This document shows, piece by piece, positions 7,268 through 15,211 of a stretch of DNA of 64,000 bases. A program made the translations under genes and the position numbers. A model generated the notes under the pieces. That model was not told the DNA's origin. It worked only from the letters and a program-made list of their open reading frames with translations, and searched no databases. The number at the start of each line of letters is the position of its first letter. Within the stretch, counting starts at the first letter, position 1. This stretch comes from Sporosarcina luteola (GTDB lineage: Bacteria > Bacillota > Bacilli > Bacillales_A > Planococcaceae), in assembly GCF_023715585.1 (NCBI RefSeq), contig NZ_JAMBOK010000001.1:744001-808000 (forward strand), read 5' to 3'.

Positions 7268-8242
7268 TTGAGCAGAATTGCTACGAGGAAGAAGAAAAAA
7301 AAGAAAAAGTTCGGTATTGTGATCAGTATTGTTGTCATCTTGCTAGGACTTGGCATTTACTACTGGTTTGATCAATATAATATAGGATTATCACTATCTG
7401 AAAACGGTACATTGAAAGAGCAGAATGAGGACTTCGGCATTTTTGATGGACCGGAACCGCAATTCGGTGAAATCAATATTATGTTGCTCGGCTCGGATGC
7501 ACGGAGTGACGAAGATGGTCGATCTGATACGCTGATGATAGCGAATTACAATCAAAAAACCGAAAAGGTAAAATTGATTTCGATCATGCGTGATACGTAT
7601 GTCGAGATACCCGGGTATGGCATGCAGAAAATGAACTCTGCTTACACTCTGGGCGGACCGGAGCTCGTTAGACAAACAATTAAGGAAAACTTCGGCTTGG
7701 ATGTCCATTATTATGCGATGGTTGATTTTAAAGGTTTCCCAAAAATTGCAGATATCATAGCACCTGACGGCATCGAAGTCGACATTCCTTATACAATGTC
7801 ACATGGAATTTACATGACGTTGCATCCGGGAGTACAAAGGCTGCACGGGGACCAGCTATTGGGCTATGTCCGGTTCCGGCACGATAGTCAAAATGACTTC
7901 GGCCGTGTAGCACGACAACAGGAAGTGCTCTCAAAATTGAAGGAAGAAGCTGTAGGTGTACACAGCCTCATGAATTTACCGAAATTACTAGGGGCAGCGG
8001 ATGCCTATATTGATACGAATCTTGATAAGATGACAATGTTATCAATAGGTAAAGGTATATTAGACAATAAATCTGAAAAAATTGATACACTTCGTATTCC
8101 GGTGGACAATTCCTACCGCGACCTTGACGTCAGAGCTGGCCGAGTCTTGGATATTGATTTCGAGAAAAACATTGAGGAATTAACCAAATTCCTGGAAGGC
8201 TCAAAAGAAATAGTCGATAAAAAAGAAAACGGCATAAAATAA
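7268..8242 (+). CDS. LytR-CpsA-Psr (LCP) family cell wall transferase
   Basis: 324 aa. A lysine-rich cytoplasmic start (RKKKKKKK) and a transmembrane helix (about 15-33) precede an extracytoplasmic LCP domain. Motifs include MLLGSDAR...GRSDTLM, SIMRDTYV, a GYGMQKMNSAY segment and GYVRFRHD...DFGRVARQQ, which hold the Asp/Arg residues that bind the polyprenyl pyrophosphate. LCP enzymes move teichoic acids or other polymers from lipid carriers to peptidoglycan. TTG at 7268 is chosen because AGGCGGTGATC lies just upstream and overlaps the earlier GTG at 7259. Confidence 0.9.
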   Translation: MSRIATRKKKKKKKFGIVISIVVILLGLGIYYWFDQYNIGLSLSENGTLKEQNEDFGIFDGPEPQFGEINIMLLGSDARSDEDGRSDTLMIANYNQKTEKVKLISIMRDTYVEIPGYGMQKMNSAYTLGGPELVRQTIKENFGLDVHYYAMVDFKGFPKIADIIAPDGIEVDIPYTMSHGIYMTLHPGVQRLHGDQLLGYVRFRHDSQNDFGRVARQQEVLSKLKEEAVGVHSLMNLPKLLGAADAYIDTNLDKMTMLSIGKGILDNKSEKIDTLRIPVDNSYRDLDVRAGRVLDIDFEKNIEELTKFLEGSKEIVDKKENGIK

Positions 8243-8279
8243 AAACAAGGTATCCCGATATTCAGGGATACCTTGTTTT
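8242..8279. terminator. Bidirectional terminator between convergent genes
   Basis: Perfect 15-bp stem (8242-8256/8265-8279, core AAGGTATCCC/GGGATACCTT) with A/T runs on both sides. It serves the LCP gene and the convergent yitT-like gene, whose stop codon it contains. Confidence 0.9.
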
Positions 8280-9147
8280 ATGTTGTTCGTCTAATCGGCA
8301 ACTCGTCTTCTCTCCTGAAGAACCCGAAAATACCAACTGTTTGGACAATATTTGTAAAAGCCTGCGGATCTACTTCGTTAATAATTTTCTCGAGGTCATA
8401 TAATTCATATCTTGTAATTACCAAGTAAAGCATACTTTTATCTTCATTTGAATAGGCGCCTTTTGCCGGAACAATTGTAATTCCGCGCACCATCTTCTGA
8501 TGGATTGCCCGCTGAAGCTCTTCAGCATTATGGGTGATGATCATTGCCGTCACTTTCTCATGACGGGTATGGATCATATCGATGACCGAAGTTGTAACAT
8601 ACAGCGCAACCATCGTATATAACGCATTCTCTGGCTCATACAATATCCCTGCAAGGACAATAATTATTCCATTTAACAATAAAAAATAAGTTCCGATCGG
8701 TTTGTCTTGCAGACGCGACAACACCATAGCAACAATATCCATTCCACCCGTAGAAGCCCCGAGCTTCAATGAAATGCCTACCCCGACGCCCGCAATTACT
8801 CCCCCGAAAACTGCATTCAGGATGATGTCATTTGATAATGAAAGAACTGGCAGGATTTCGAGGAATATAGTAGTAAAAACAACTGAGACGATGCTGTAAA
8901 TCGTAAATCCTCTGCCTACCTTGAACCATCCTAAAATAATTACTGGTATGTTGAATAGAAATAATAGGATACCGGTGCTGATTGAAATATCGATTTGATC
9001 AACCAGGATGCTTGAAACTAGCTGTGCTGCCCCTGCGAATCCACTCGCATAGACGTTTGCGTTGATCAGGAAAAAATTCAATGAAACCGCCATCAGCAAA
9101 GAGCCGAATATGACAACTAGAATTCGTTTAAATTCAATAAAAAACAT
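8278..9147 (-). CDS. YitT family membrane protein (DUF161 + DUF2179)
   Basis: 289 aa. Five or six transmembrane segments fill the first 190 residues (YitT domain, with NVYASGFAGAAQ and GASTGGMDIVA). A cytoplasmic DUF2179 domain follows (about 200-280: MIITHNAEELQRAIHQ and RGITIVPAKGAY). These proteins are conserved in Bacillota; transport of an unknown solute is assumed. ATG at 9147 is chosen because TGAGGAGGTA lies just upstream; a longer frame to 9195 has no such site. Confidence 0.85.
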   Translation of the reverse strand: MFFIEFKRILVVIFGSLLMAVSLNFFLINANVYASGFAGAAQLVSSILVDQIDISISTGILLFLFNIPVIILGWFKVGRGFTIYSIVSVVFTTIFLEILPVLSLSNDIILNAVFGGVIAGVGVGISLKLGASTGGMDIVAMVLSRLQDKPIGTYFLLLNGIIIVLAGILYEPENALYTMVALYVTTSVIDMIHTRHEKVTAMIITHNAEELQRAIHQKMVRGITIVPAKGAYSNEDKSMLYLVITRYELYDLEKIINEVDPQAFTNIVQTVGIFGFFRREDELPIRRTT

Positions 9148-9223
9148 AAGTACCTCCTCATAACAGATCAGAATAGCTATTTGATTATACTTCATTTACG
9201 AAAAAAATTCCTTGAATAACCAT

Positions 9224-9250
9224 TAAAAAAAACACCAGCGCCACTGGTGT
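9224..9250 (-). terminator. Rho-independent terminator
   Basis: On the minus strand, ACACCAG/CTGGTGT (9232-9238/9244-9250) is followed by eight T residues. It ends the small membrane protein gene at 9251. Confidence 0.85.
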
Positions 9251-9430
9251 CTAGGATCTGACCAACTGTTTTTTGAATTCACTATAGAAAAATAAGGTTA
9301 TTCCAAATAAAATAAGTAGAGAAGAAAGTCCGACCAATGCACCTTCCAAGTCAAATCCCTTAAAGAGAGTTATTGCTGAAATACTTGCAACTGCACCTGC
9401 ACAGATTGCCATTATGATAATGCGAAGCAT
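9251..9430 (-). CDS. Small two-helix membrane protein
   Basis: 59 aa from ATG at 9430, or 62 aa from ATG at 9439. I prefer 9430 because AGGAGAGG stands about 9 nt upstream of it but abuts the other. Two hydrophobic helices (about 4-22 and 30-49) are joined by FKGFDLEGALVG, with a short basic tail. I do not recognise a family. It is divergent from the MFS gene and shares a promoter region that contains Fur-like boxes. The own-strand terminator supports that it is expressed. Confidence 0.6.
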   Translation of the reverse strand: MLRIIIMAICAGAVASISAITLFKGFDLEGALVGLSSLLILFGITLFFYSEFKKQLVRS

Positions 9431-9452
9431 GAACTTCATCCTCTCCTATTTG

Positions 9453-9502
9453 TTTGAGAATCTTTCTCAAATATATTTTACTTCAATTGAGAAGATTTAT
9501 CA
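9453..9502. promoter_or_regulatory. Two Fur/PerR-like palindromes
   Basis: TTTGAGAA-TCT-TTCTCAAA (9453-9471) is a perfect 8-3-8 palindrome whose core TGAGAAT-C-TTTCTCA resembles the Fur/PerR 7-1-7 box (TGATAAT-N-ATTATCA). A second, weaker copy, TGAGAAG-A-TTTATCA, lies at 9488-9502. They sit between the small membrane protein and the divergent MFS gene. Confidence 0.5.
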
Positions 9503-9650
9503 ATTCAAAATAAAATACCATTATATGTATGCTCCACTTACCTTTCATATGACTTTTCCGATTTGCAGCAAAAGAGTCTTGTGTTTCGTGTGGCGAAGTA
9601 TATAATTCAGATTAACAGGTTACGTAAATGAACAGAAACGTGGAGAGTTT

Positions 9651-10865
9651 ATGCGCACATATAATGAGAAAATCAGCATTTATCATGGAATGGCTTCAAC
9701 CATCGCTTTAAATTTTTCAAACAACTTTTTTCCGATTTTTGCTATAACCATGCTTAGCGCGACTAATTACCAGGTTGGCTTAATCAGTTCGTTGCCCCCA
9801 CTAATGGCATTGATTATGACTATACCTGCAGCAATTCTATTAAATCGGGCCCAACAACAGAAAAAGTTAATCGCTATATCCGTCCTGATTGCACGGCTTA
9901 TGTTTCTGCTAATCATTGGCATCGTATATTTGCCTTCTCCCTCGATGCATTCTTGGATTTTTTTAACTATTATTGCATTCATGAGTTTGCCAAATACAGT
10001 TGCCAATATAGGTTGGCAAACGTTCATCAGCGGACTTGTCGAAGAATCAAAGCGAGGAGCATTTTTCAGTGATCGGAATAGATTGTTGACGATTGTCGGT
10101 TTGATTTCCACGCTTCTAATCGGGCTCCTTATGAGAGATGCATCTTCGAGCGTGACAGCCTACCAACTATTATTCGGGGCAGCATTTTGTTTCGGAATGC
10201 TTGAGGTCTTCTTATTGATGAAACATGAAGAAGAACCTACAAAGATGGATAGCTTGACAGCGAAAAAGAAAACGATGGATTGGTCTATTTTCAAGTATAA
10301 AAAGTACGTGGCATTCCTTGTTGCAGCACTCTTCTTTAACTTTGCCTGGCAGATGGCTTGGGGGATTTTCAACATCTATCATGTTCGATATGTAGGAGTG
10401 ACAATCTTCTGGGTAAGTATGTTCGCTGTCGGCAACATGTTGGCTCAGTTTCTCTCCTTTCCTCTATGGAAGAAGTGGGCAGAAAAAAGATCGAACACAT
10501 TAGTTTTTGTATGGGCTGCGATTGGGATGGCGACAACTCCGTTTCTGACGGTACTTTCGACAAATTTATACTATATCGCACTGGTGCAGACTTCATCGGG
10601 ATTTTTCCTGGCGGGCATTATTTTATTATTGTTCAATCTGTTATTGGAACAATCTCCAGAACATGTGAGGACCTATTGCATAACGACTTATAATGTTCTA
10701 TTATCGGTGGTCGCGTTTATAGCTCCGCAAATCGGCATTTGGCTGCTGGAGATTTGGGGTGTGGAAGTGGCTATGTATATAAATTCCTCGTTGCGTCTTT
10801 TGAGCGCTGTGTTGTTTTACATTGTATATGTTAAATTCACGAGAAAACCAGAAGTATTATACTAA
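9651..10865 (+). CDS. Major facilitator superfamily transporter
   Basis: 404 aa with about 12 hydrophobic segments and a central cytoplasmic loop (about 192-215, LMKHEEEPTKMDSLTAKKK), as in MFS permeases. NNFFPIFAITML and the loop motif FFSDRNRLLTIVGL are typical of a YfkF/YxaM-like Bacillus group; I cannot name the substrate. GGAG lies just before the ATG. The gene is followed 14 nt later by an OsmC gene, so the two probably share a transcript. The Fur/PerR-like boxes upstream suggest control by iron or peroxide. Confidence 0.85.
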   Translation: MRTYNEKISIYHGMASTIALNFSNNFFPIFAITMLSATNYQVGLISSLPPLMALIMTIPAAILLNRAQQQKKLIAISVLIARLMFLLIIGIVYLPSPSMHSWIFLTIIAFMSLPNTVANIGWQTFISGLVEESKRGAFFSDRNRLLTIVGLISTLLIGLLMRDASSSVTAYQLLFGAAFCFGMLEVFLLMKHEEEPTKMDSLTAKKKTMDWSIFKYKKYVAFLVAALFFNFAWQMAWGIFNIYHVRYVGVTIFWVSMFAVGNMLAQFLSFPLWKKWAEKRSNTLVFVWAAIGMATTPFLTVLSTNLYYIALVQTSSGFFLAGIILLLFNLLLEQSPEHVRTYCITTYNVLLSVVAFIAPQIGIWLLEIWGVEVAMYINSSLRLLSAVLFYIVYVKFTRKPEVLY

Positions 10866-10879
10866 AAGGGGTTATGTAA

Positions 10880-11317
10880 ATGGCAGAACATCATTTTCAT
10901 CTAAAAGCGGATTGGCCGGGATTACGCAATGATGTCGGCAGAATCGAAATGTTGAACCTGAAAACGGAAGTATCGATCCCAACCGAAATGGAGGGACCGG
11001 GCGTCGGGACGAATCCCGATGAAATGTTGCTTGGTGCAGCGGCAACATGCTATATCATTACGCTCGCCGCGATGTTGGAAAGAAGCGGTGTGGAAAAGGT
11101 AAGTTTGACGATGGAGTCTATCGGAGTGGTGGACTATACTAATGGAATCGTTACGTACAAAAAGATCATACATAAGCCGGAAATTATATTAGCTGAAGGC
11201 ATGGCTGAGAAGCGGAATATTGTCGAGAGATTGACGTTGAAAGCGGAAACTTCTTGTATGATCAGCAGGGCGCTGCAAGGAAATGTTGAAGTGACAGTGG
11301 AACCAAGCATTAAATAG
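10880..11317 (+). CDS. OsmC family peroxiredoxin-like protein
   Basis: 145 aa. OsmC/Ohr fold with the two conserved reactive cysteines: Cys57 in GAAATCYIITL and Cys126 in KAETSCMISRAL. Members reduce organic hydroperoxides with thiols in the cytoplasm. The sequence is nearer to the YhfA/OsmC subgroup than to Ohr. AAAGGGG precedes the ATG by 8 nt. It is the second gene after the MFS permease and ends at a strong terminator. A peroxide role would fit the PerR/Fur-like boxes upstream. Confidence 0.85.
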   Translation: MAEHHFHLKADWPGLRNDVGRIEMLNLKTEVSIPTEMEGPGVGTNPDEMLLGAAATCYIITLAAMLERSGVEKVSLTMESIGVVDYTNGIVTYKKIIHKPEIILAEGMAEKRNIVERLTLKAETSCMISRALQGNVEVTVEPSIK

Positions 11318-11324
11318 CAGAATT

Positions 11325-11363
11325 GAAAAAGTCTCTTGGTCGTAACAGCCAAGAGACTTTTTC
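11325..11363. terminator. Bidirectional terminator
   Basis: 15-bp stem GAAAAAGTCTCTTGG (11325-11339)/CCAAGAGACTTTTTC (11349-11363), lying between convergent genes. Confidence 0.9.
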
Positions 11364-11364
11364 A

Positions 11365-11877
11365 TCACCTTAAATGCCTGACTAGGAAACCGCCATTGAA
11401 CGTCGTTGGTTCGTAGGAGATGATAAACGCTTTCGGCATAATTTCCAAAATGGTGCTCCGAAGCTTCTGTTCATCTTTCCGTTTCGCAAGAACTTTCATG
11501 ACAAGACGCTTGCCATCCTTCCCATCTGCGAACCAAGATGTCACGCCATAGTTTTTTTCCCGTAAAAGTCTGCAAATATCCATGTCAGTGTCATTGACAA
11601 CTACCTCGAAAACAGTATATCCGAGCGCCAATTTTTTCTCGATCCTGCTGCCGACATATACACCGAGACCCCAGCCGAAACAGTACGCCGCGATATTGAT
11701 CGGATTGTCGAGGTTGTCAAGCACTAATTTCAACCCCATTAAATAGATGAACACTTCCGCCATGGACACGACTGAAGCAATAACCCGAAGTCCTTTGAAC
11801 GTAAAAAGAACACGCAATGTGAATAACGAGACATACGCCAGGTTAATGGCGATGATGGTGAGTATAATAGATAGCAT
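11365..11877 (-). CDS. UPF0316/YebE membrane protein (DUF2179)
   Basis: 170 aa. Three transmembrane segments (about 2-24, 33-52, 60-78) are followed by a DUF2179 domain (about 85-160: GYTVFEVVVND, LREKNYGVTSWFADGKDGKR). This is the UPF0316 family, whose function is unknown; the DUF2179 domain is shared with YitT proteins such as the one at 8278. It starts 24 nt after the M24 gene on the same strand and may be the last gene of that operon. GGAGTAGGGG precedes the ATG. Confidence 0.85.
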   Translation of the reverse strand: MLSIILTIIAINLAYVSLFTLRVLFTFKGLRVIASVVSMAEVFIYLMGLKLVLDNLDNPINIAAYCFGWGLGVYVGSRIEKKLALGYTVFEVVVNDTDMDICRLLREKNYGVTSWFADGKDGKRLVMKVLAKRKDEQKLRSTILEIMPKAFIISYEPTTFNGGFLVRHLR

Positions 11878-11901
11878 CCGTTTCCCCTACTCCGTTACAT
11901 G

Positions 11902-13035
11902 TTAAAACCGCATACTCTCGAAATCACGAGGATACTCTGTGATCAGGCAGCTGCCGTTTTCCGTTAAGATGACTGTATCGGAATGTCTGAACCCACCTAC
12001 GCTTGGCACATAAATTCCCGGCTCGATCGTGTAGACCATTCCCTCTTGTAATACCAACTCATTATCAAATCGCAAATAAGGTTCCTCGTGTTCCGATAAA
12101 CCAAGGCCATGACCGACCCGATGCTGTACATAGTCCGCATATCCGGCTCTCCTGAACACTTCATATGTTGCAATATCCACTTCCTTCGCCAATAATCCAG
12201 GCCGAATCAAATCCAACCCGACTTGCTGTGCTTCAATTGCCAACTTCAATAAATCCTTCTGTAATTCAGTCACATTTCCTAAGAGGAATGTACGTTCATT
12301 TTCTGCCCGATAGTTGTTGAACCAAACTTGCCTGCTATGGACAATGACATCTCCATCCTCAAATCTCCGGGTGCTGGAGTACAAATGGGGCATTTCACTG
12401 CGCAAAGCACCAGAACATGTCCAATCGGCATATCCAATCAATTCATCATGGTATTTCTTTGAAGCGGTTTCCAGTAACAATCGATCTCCGTATGCATCAA
12501 ATTCTAGCTCGCTCAAACCGATTTTCACATGTTTCAATGACTCACCAATTGCCTGATCGGATAAATGGCCTGCAATCTTCAACATCTCGATTTCTTGAGT
12601 ATCTTTGATGGATCGCATTTCCATTATTTTCGCACCGATGTCGATAAGCACATACCCTTTTTCCTGCAGATAGAGTAAAACAGATGAAGGCAGAGAGCCT
12701 ATTTCCACACCGATCTTCATCCCGGCATCGGACGAATTAAGGATCCGGCTCAAGTAATCCATATACGTCAATGTCCGATGACGCTGGCCGTAATGCTCAT
12801 AATATACATATGTCCGATCTACTACCGCCTTTTCCGCTGCATGAGATTCTTCTAATGCTGGTATAATCAGTTGTGTCTTTTCACCATCAATCAACGTAAC
12901 TATCGGCCTAGAATAGGAAATCGCTCTAAAACCAGTTACATAAAACTGGTTATCCGGCTCCCAAACGATTGCCAGTCCCACTCCCTGCTCATCCATAAAG
13001 TGTCTTAGTAGTTCAATCCTTTTTTTAACAGACAT
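11902..13035 (-). CDS. M24 creatinase-like hydrolase with degenerate metal site
   Basis: 377 aa. N-terminal creatinase domain (about 6-135) and pita-bread M24 domain (about 147-370). Metallopeptidases of this family need two Asp, a His and two Glu. His309 (VGHGLG) and Glu338 (YTIEPGIY) are kept. The first Asp region reads GDVIVHSRQVWFNNYRAENE, with no aligned Asp pair. The last Glu (usual RIED) is replaced by RHSD (Ser352). This resembles creatinase and ectoine-hydrolase-type members, which act on C-N bonds without metal, rather than Xaa-Pro aminopeptidases. It follows BCCT and CocE genes, which favours catabolism of a small zwitterion. Substrate unknown. GAGGGG precedes the ATG. Confidence 0.75.
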   Translation of the reverse strand: MSVKKRIELLRHFMDEQGVGLAIVWEPDNQFYVTGFRAISYSRPIVTLIDGEKTQLIIPALEESHAAEKAVVDRTYVYYEHYGQRHRTLTYMDYLSRILNSSDAGMKIGVEIGSLPSSVLLYLQEKGYVLIDIGAKIMEMRSIKDTQEIEMLKIAGHLSDQAIGESLKHVKIGLSELEFDAYGDRLLLETASKKYHDELIGYADWTCSGALRSEMPHLYSSTRRFEDGDVIVHSRQVWFNNYRAENERTFLLGNVTELQKDLLKLAIEAQQVGLDLIRPGLLAKEVDIATYEVFRRAGYADYVQHRVGHGLGLSEHEEPYLRFDNELVLQEGMVYTIEPGIYVPSVGGFRHSDTVILTENGSCLITEYPRDFESMRF

Positions 13036-13134
13036 TTTCTGCCCCTCTCAATCCCGCATCTTACAATGGATGATGCACAAAAAACATAAGGAGGAAAGAA
13101 ACCGAATTGGTCACTTTCCAAACCTATGGGCGCC

Positions 13135-15183
13135 TTACACAAACTCCCTCGGAATCTTTGTTTCCCATATCCTATCGAAAACTTCTTCTTCCCCTTCATA
13201 TGCAATCAAACGGTTCAGCAAATAGAAGTAATGTTCATCGGCGGTCATGATGCTAGTTGTTTCAAGACTGGTCTGCCATTCATCCCTACCGACTGACAAC
13301 GTCCAGTCACATTGCACCTTCGCGGTTAGCGGCTCCCCTTCTTTCACTGTATAAATATTCCGGTTCGTACTTCCATATTCAATTCCATTACTATGCAGTT
13401 TCCTTGCCCCTTCATCAGAAAAATCATCGAGTGTCCAAACATTTGACACGACGTCATGTGAAATGACGCGAGTCCTTTCAGCTTCACGCAATATTTCTCT
13501 TTCCAGAACTGCCGCAGTTTCCGGTTGTTGGAAAGGTGCTAGTTCCAGATCAATTGCCTTCGGTTCCCGGACAGGCAGTGATAGAAATGTCTTTTTTGAA
13601 GGATAGACAGTCAATGTCGCTTCCTCGGGAGACGGCCAAGCATGCGGCCAGTAAGTAGGCGATATCGCCAATTGCCATCGATGCCCTATTTCCAGCTTAT
13701 GGCCGATCGCATTCATGTCTACTGTGATGCTATATTTCTTCCCGGGTACTAGGTGCTCCGGAAACTCGTGGCTATTCCGATGAGTAAGGTTCAACAATCC
13801 CCATGTTACACGAGTGGATGAACCATCAGGTGCGACATCATTTAACCGCACCGATAATAAAGCATTCGGTTTGTCCGATGATAGTTCGACAGTAAATGAG
13901 GGGTGTCCTAAAATATGCACCGGCTTTTGAACCGGTTCCGACTCGAAGACGACGGCATAGCCATTATCATTCCTTTGGTCGCCCGGCAAGTCGCCTGGTT
14001 GACCGAACGGACAGAATACACCAGCATGCAGACCGTGCTGCTGGACACTTTCCACCTCAATTTCCGCATTATCCGCCACCTGTTTCTTCAATTGCGATCC
14101 ACATAGATAATAACGATCATTTTCAATATTTGCTGGAGGCCATTGTTCTTCAGCCACCCACTTGCCCGGCCGAACAAAATAATCTGTTTGAGGCGGCACA
14201 CTGTCCTGAATCCACGCCCTCAGCATCGGTTCTTCCATGATGCCGGTATCAATTCCTTTCAACCAGTGGTCCCACCAGCGCAAGCACTCTTGAAGGAAAC
14301 CGATTTGCGGTCCAGGGACAGCCATTTCGGGATATTCATGCGCCCAAGGACCAATCAATCCTTTTCGCGGGCCTTTCAAGCCTTCCAATAACCGCGGGAT
14401 GGCATTCGTATAGCCATCCGCCCATCCACCTACCGCATATACAGGAATATCAATGTTGTCATAGTTTTCACAAACAGAACCATGTTTCCAATAATTGTCA
14501 CGACGTTGGTGCCTTACCCATTCTTCAACGAATGGAGGTGTCTTCTCCAACCGTTCCAACCAATTGTCACGCCATCCCTCTCCGACCACTTCTGGATCTG
14601 CGGGCCGCGCATTATACGCAAACATTGTGGAAGCCCACCAAAGCATGTCGGAAGCTAGCATTGCTCCCCCTTTGTAGTGAACGTCATCTGCATACCGGTC
14701 ATCTGTCGAACAAAGCGTGATGATGGCTTTTAAAGATGAATGGCGTCTTGCTGCAACCTGTAGGCCGTTGAATCCTCCCCATGATTTACCGATCATGCCG
14801 ATGCCCCCAGTAAACCATGGCTGTTCCGAAATCCAGGTTAACACTTCCAGTGCATCATCCTGTTCCTGCTTCAAATATTCGTCATATAAGATTCCATCAG
14901 AATTACCCGACCCTCGTAAATCGACCCGAATGCTCGCATAGCCGTGGCCCGCAAAATATGGATGACGCAGCGAATCCCTTAGAGCGGTGAAGTCATCTTT
15001 TCGATAAGGTATATATTCCAGGATCGCTGGAACCGGATTTTGGACCGCATCTTCCGGCAGCCAAATCCGTGCGGAAAGGCGAGTACCGTCCGACATCGGA
15101 ATCCAAATATTGTTCATTTCCTTGATTTTTCTCGGAAAGTCAGTCCGAACAATCCGATTTGATTCTCGAACGTTGAAAACCAT
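13135..15183 (-). CDS. CocE/NonD family serine hydrolase (S15-like)
   Basis: 682 aa. N-terminal alpha/beta-hydrolase domain with catalytic Ser134 in GKSWGGF, Asp256 in GGWADGY and His282 in GPWAHEYP; RVDLRGSGNSDG (about 86-98) is typical of the family. A C-terminal jelly-roll domain (about 395-640) is also typical of CocE/X-Pro dipeptidyl-peptidase proteins. The family cleaves esters, amides or X-Pro peptides. The genes on both sides (BCCT uptake, M24 hydrolase) suggest it removes an acyl or amide group from an imported compound (inference). AGGAGG lies 8 nt before the ATG, and the gene starts 28 nt after the transporter. Confidence 0.85.
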   Translation of the reverse strand: MVFNVRESNRIVRTDFPRKIKEMNNIWIPMSDGTRLSARIWLPEDAVQNPVPAILEYIPYRKDDFTALRDSLRHPYFAGHGYASIRVDLRGSGNSDGILYDEYLKQEQDDALEVLTWISEQPWFTGGIGMIGKSWGGFNGLQVAARRHSSLKAIITLCSTDDRYADDVHYKGGAMLASDMLWWASTMFAYNARPADPEVVGEGWRDNWLERLEKTPPFVEEWVRHQRRDNYWKHGSVCENYDNIDIPVYAVGGWADGYTNAIPRLLEGLKGPRKGLIGPWAHEYPEMAVPGPQIGFLQECLRWWDHWLKGIDTGIMEEPMLRAWIQDSVPPQTDYFVRPGKWVAEEQWPPANIENDRYYLCGSQLKKQVADNAEIEVESVQQHGLHAGVFCPFGQPGDLPGDQRNDNGYAVVFESEPVQKPVHILGHPSFTVELSSDKPNALLSVRLNDVAPDGSSTRVTWGLLNLTHRNSHEFPEHLVPGKKYSITVDMNAIGHKLEIGHRWQLAISPTYWPHAWPSPEEATLTVYPSKKTFLSLPVREPKAIDLELAPFQQPETAAVLEREILREAERTRVISHDVVSNVWTLDDFSDEGARKLHSNGIEYGSTNRNIYTVKEGEPLTAKVQCDWTLSVGRDEWQTSLETTSIMTADEHYFYLLNRLIAYEGEEEVFDRIWETKIPREFV

Positions 15184-15211
15184 TATAAAAACCTCCTATG
15201 TGATAACCTGT

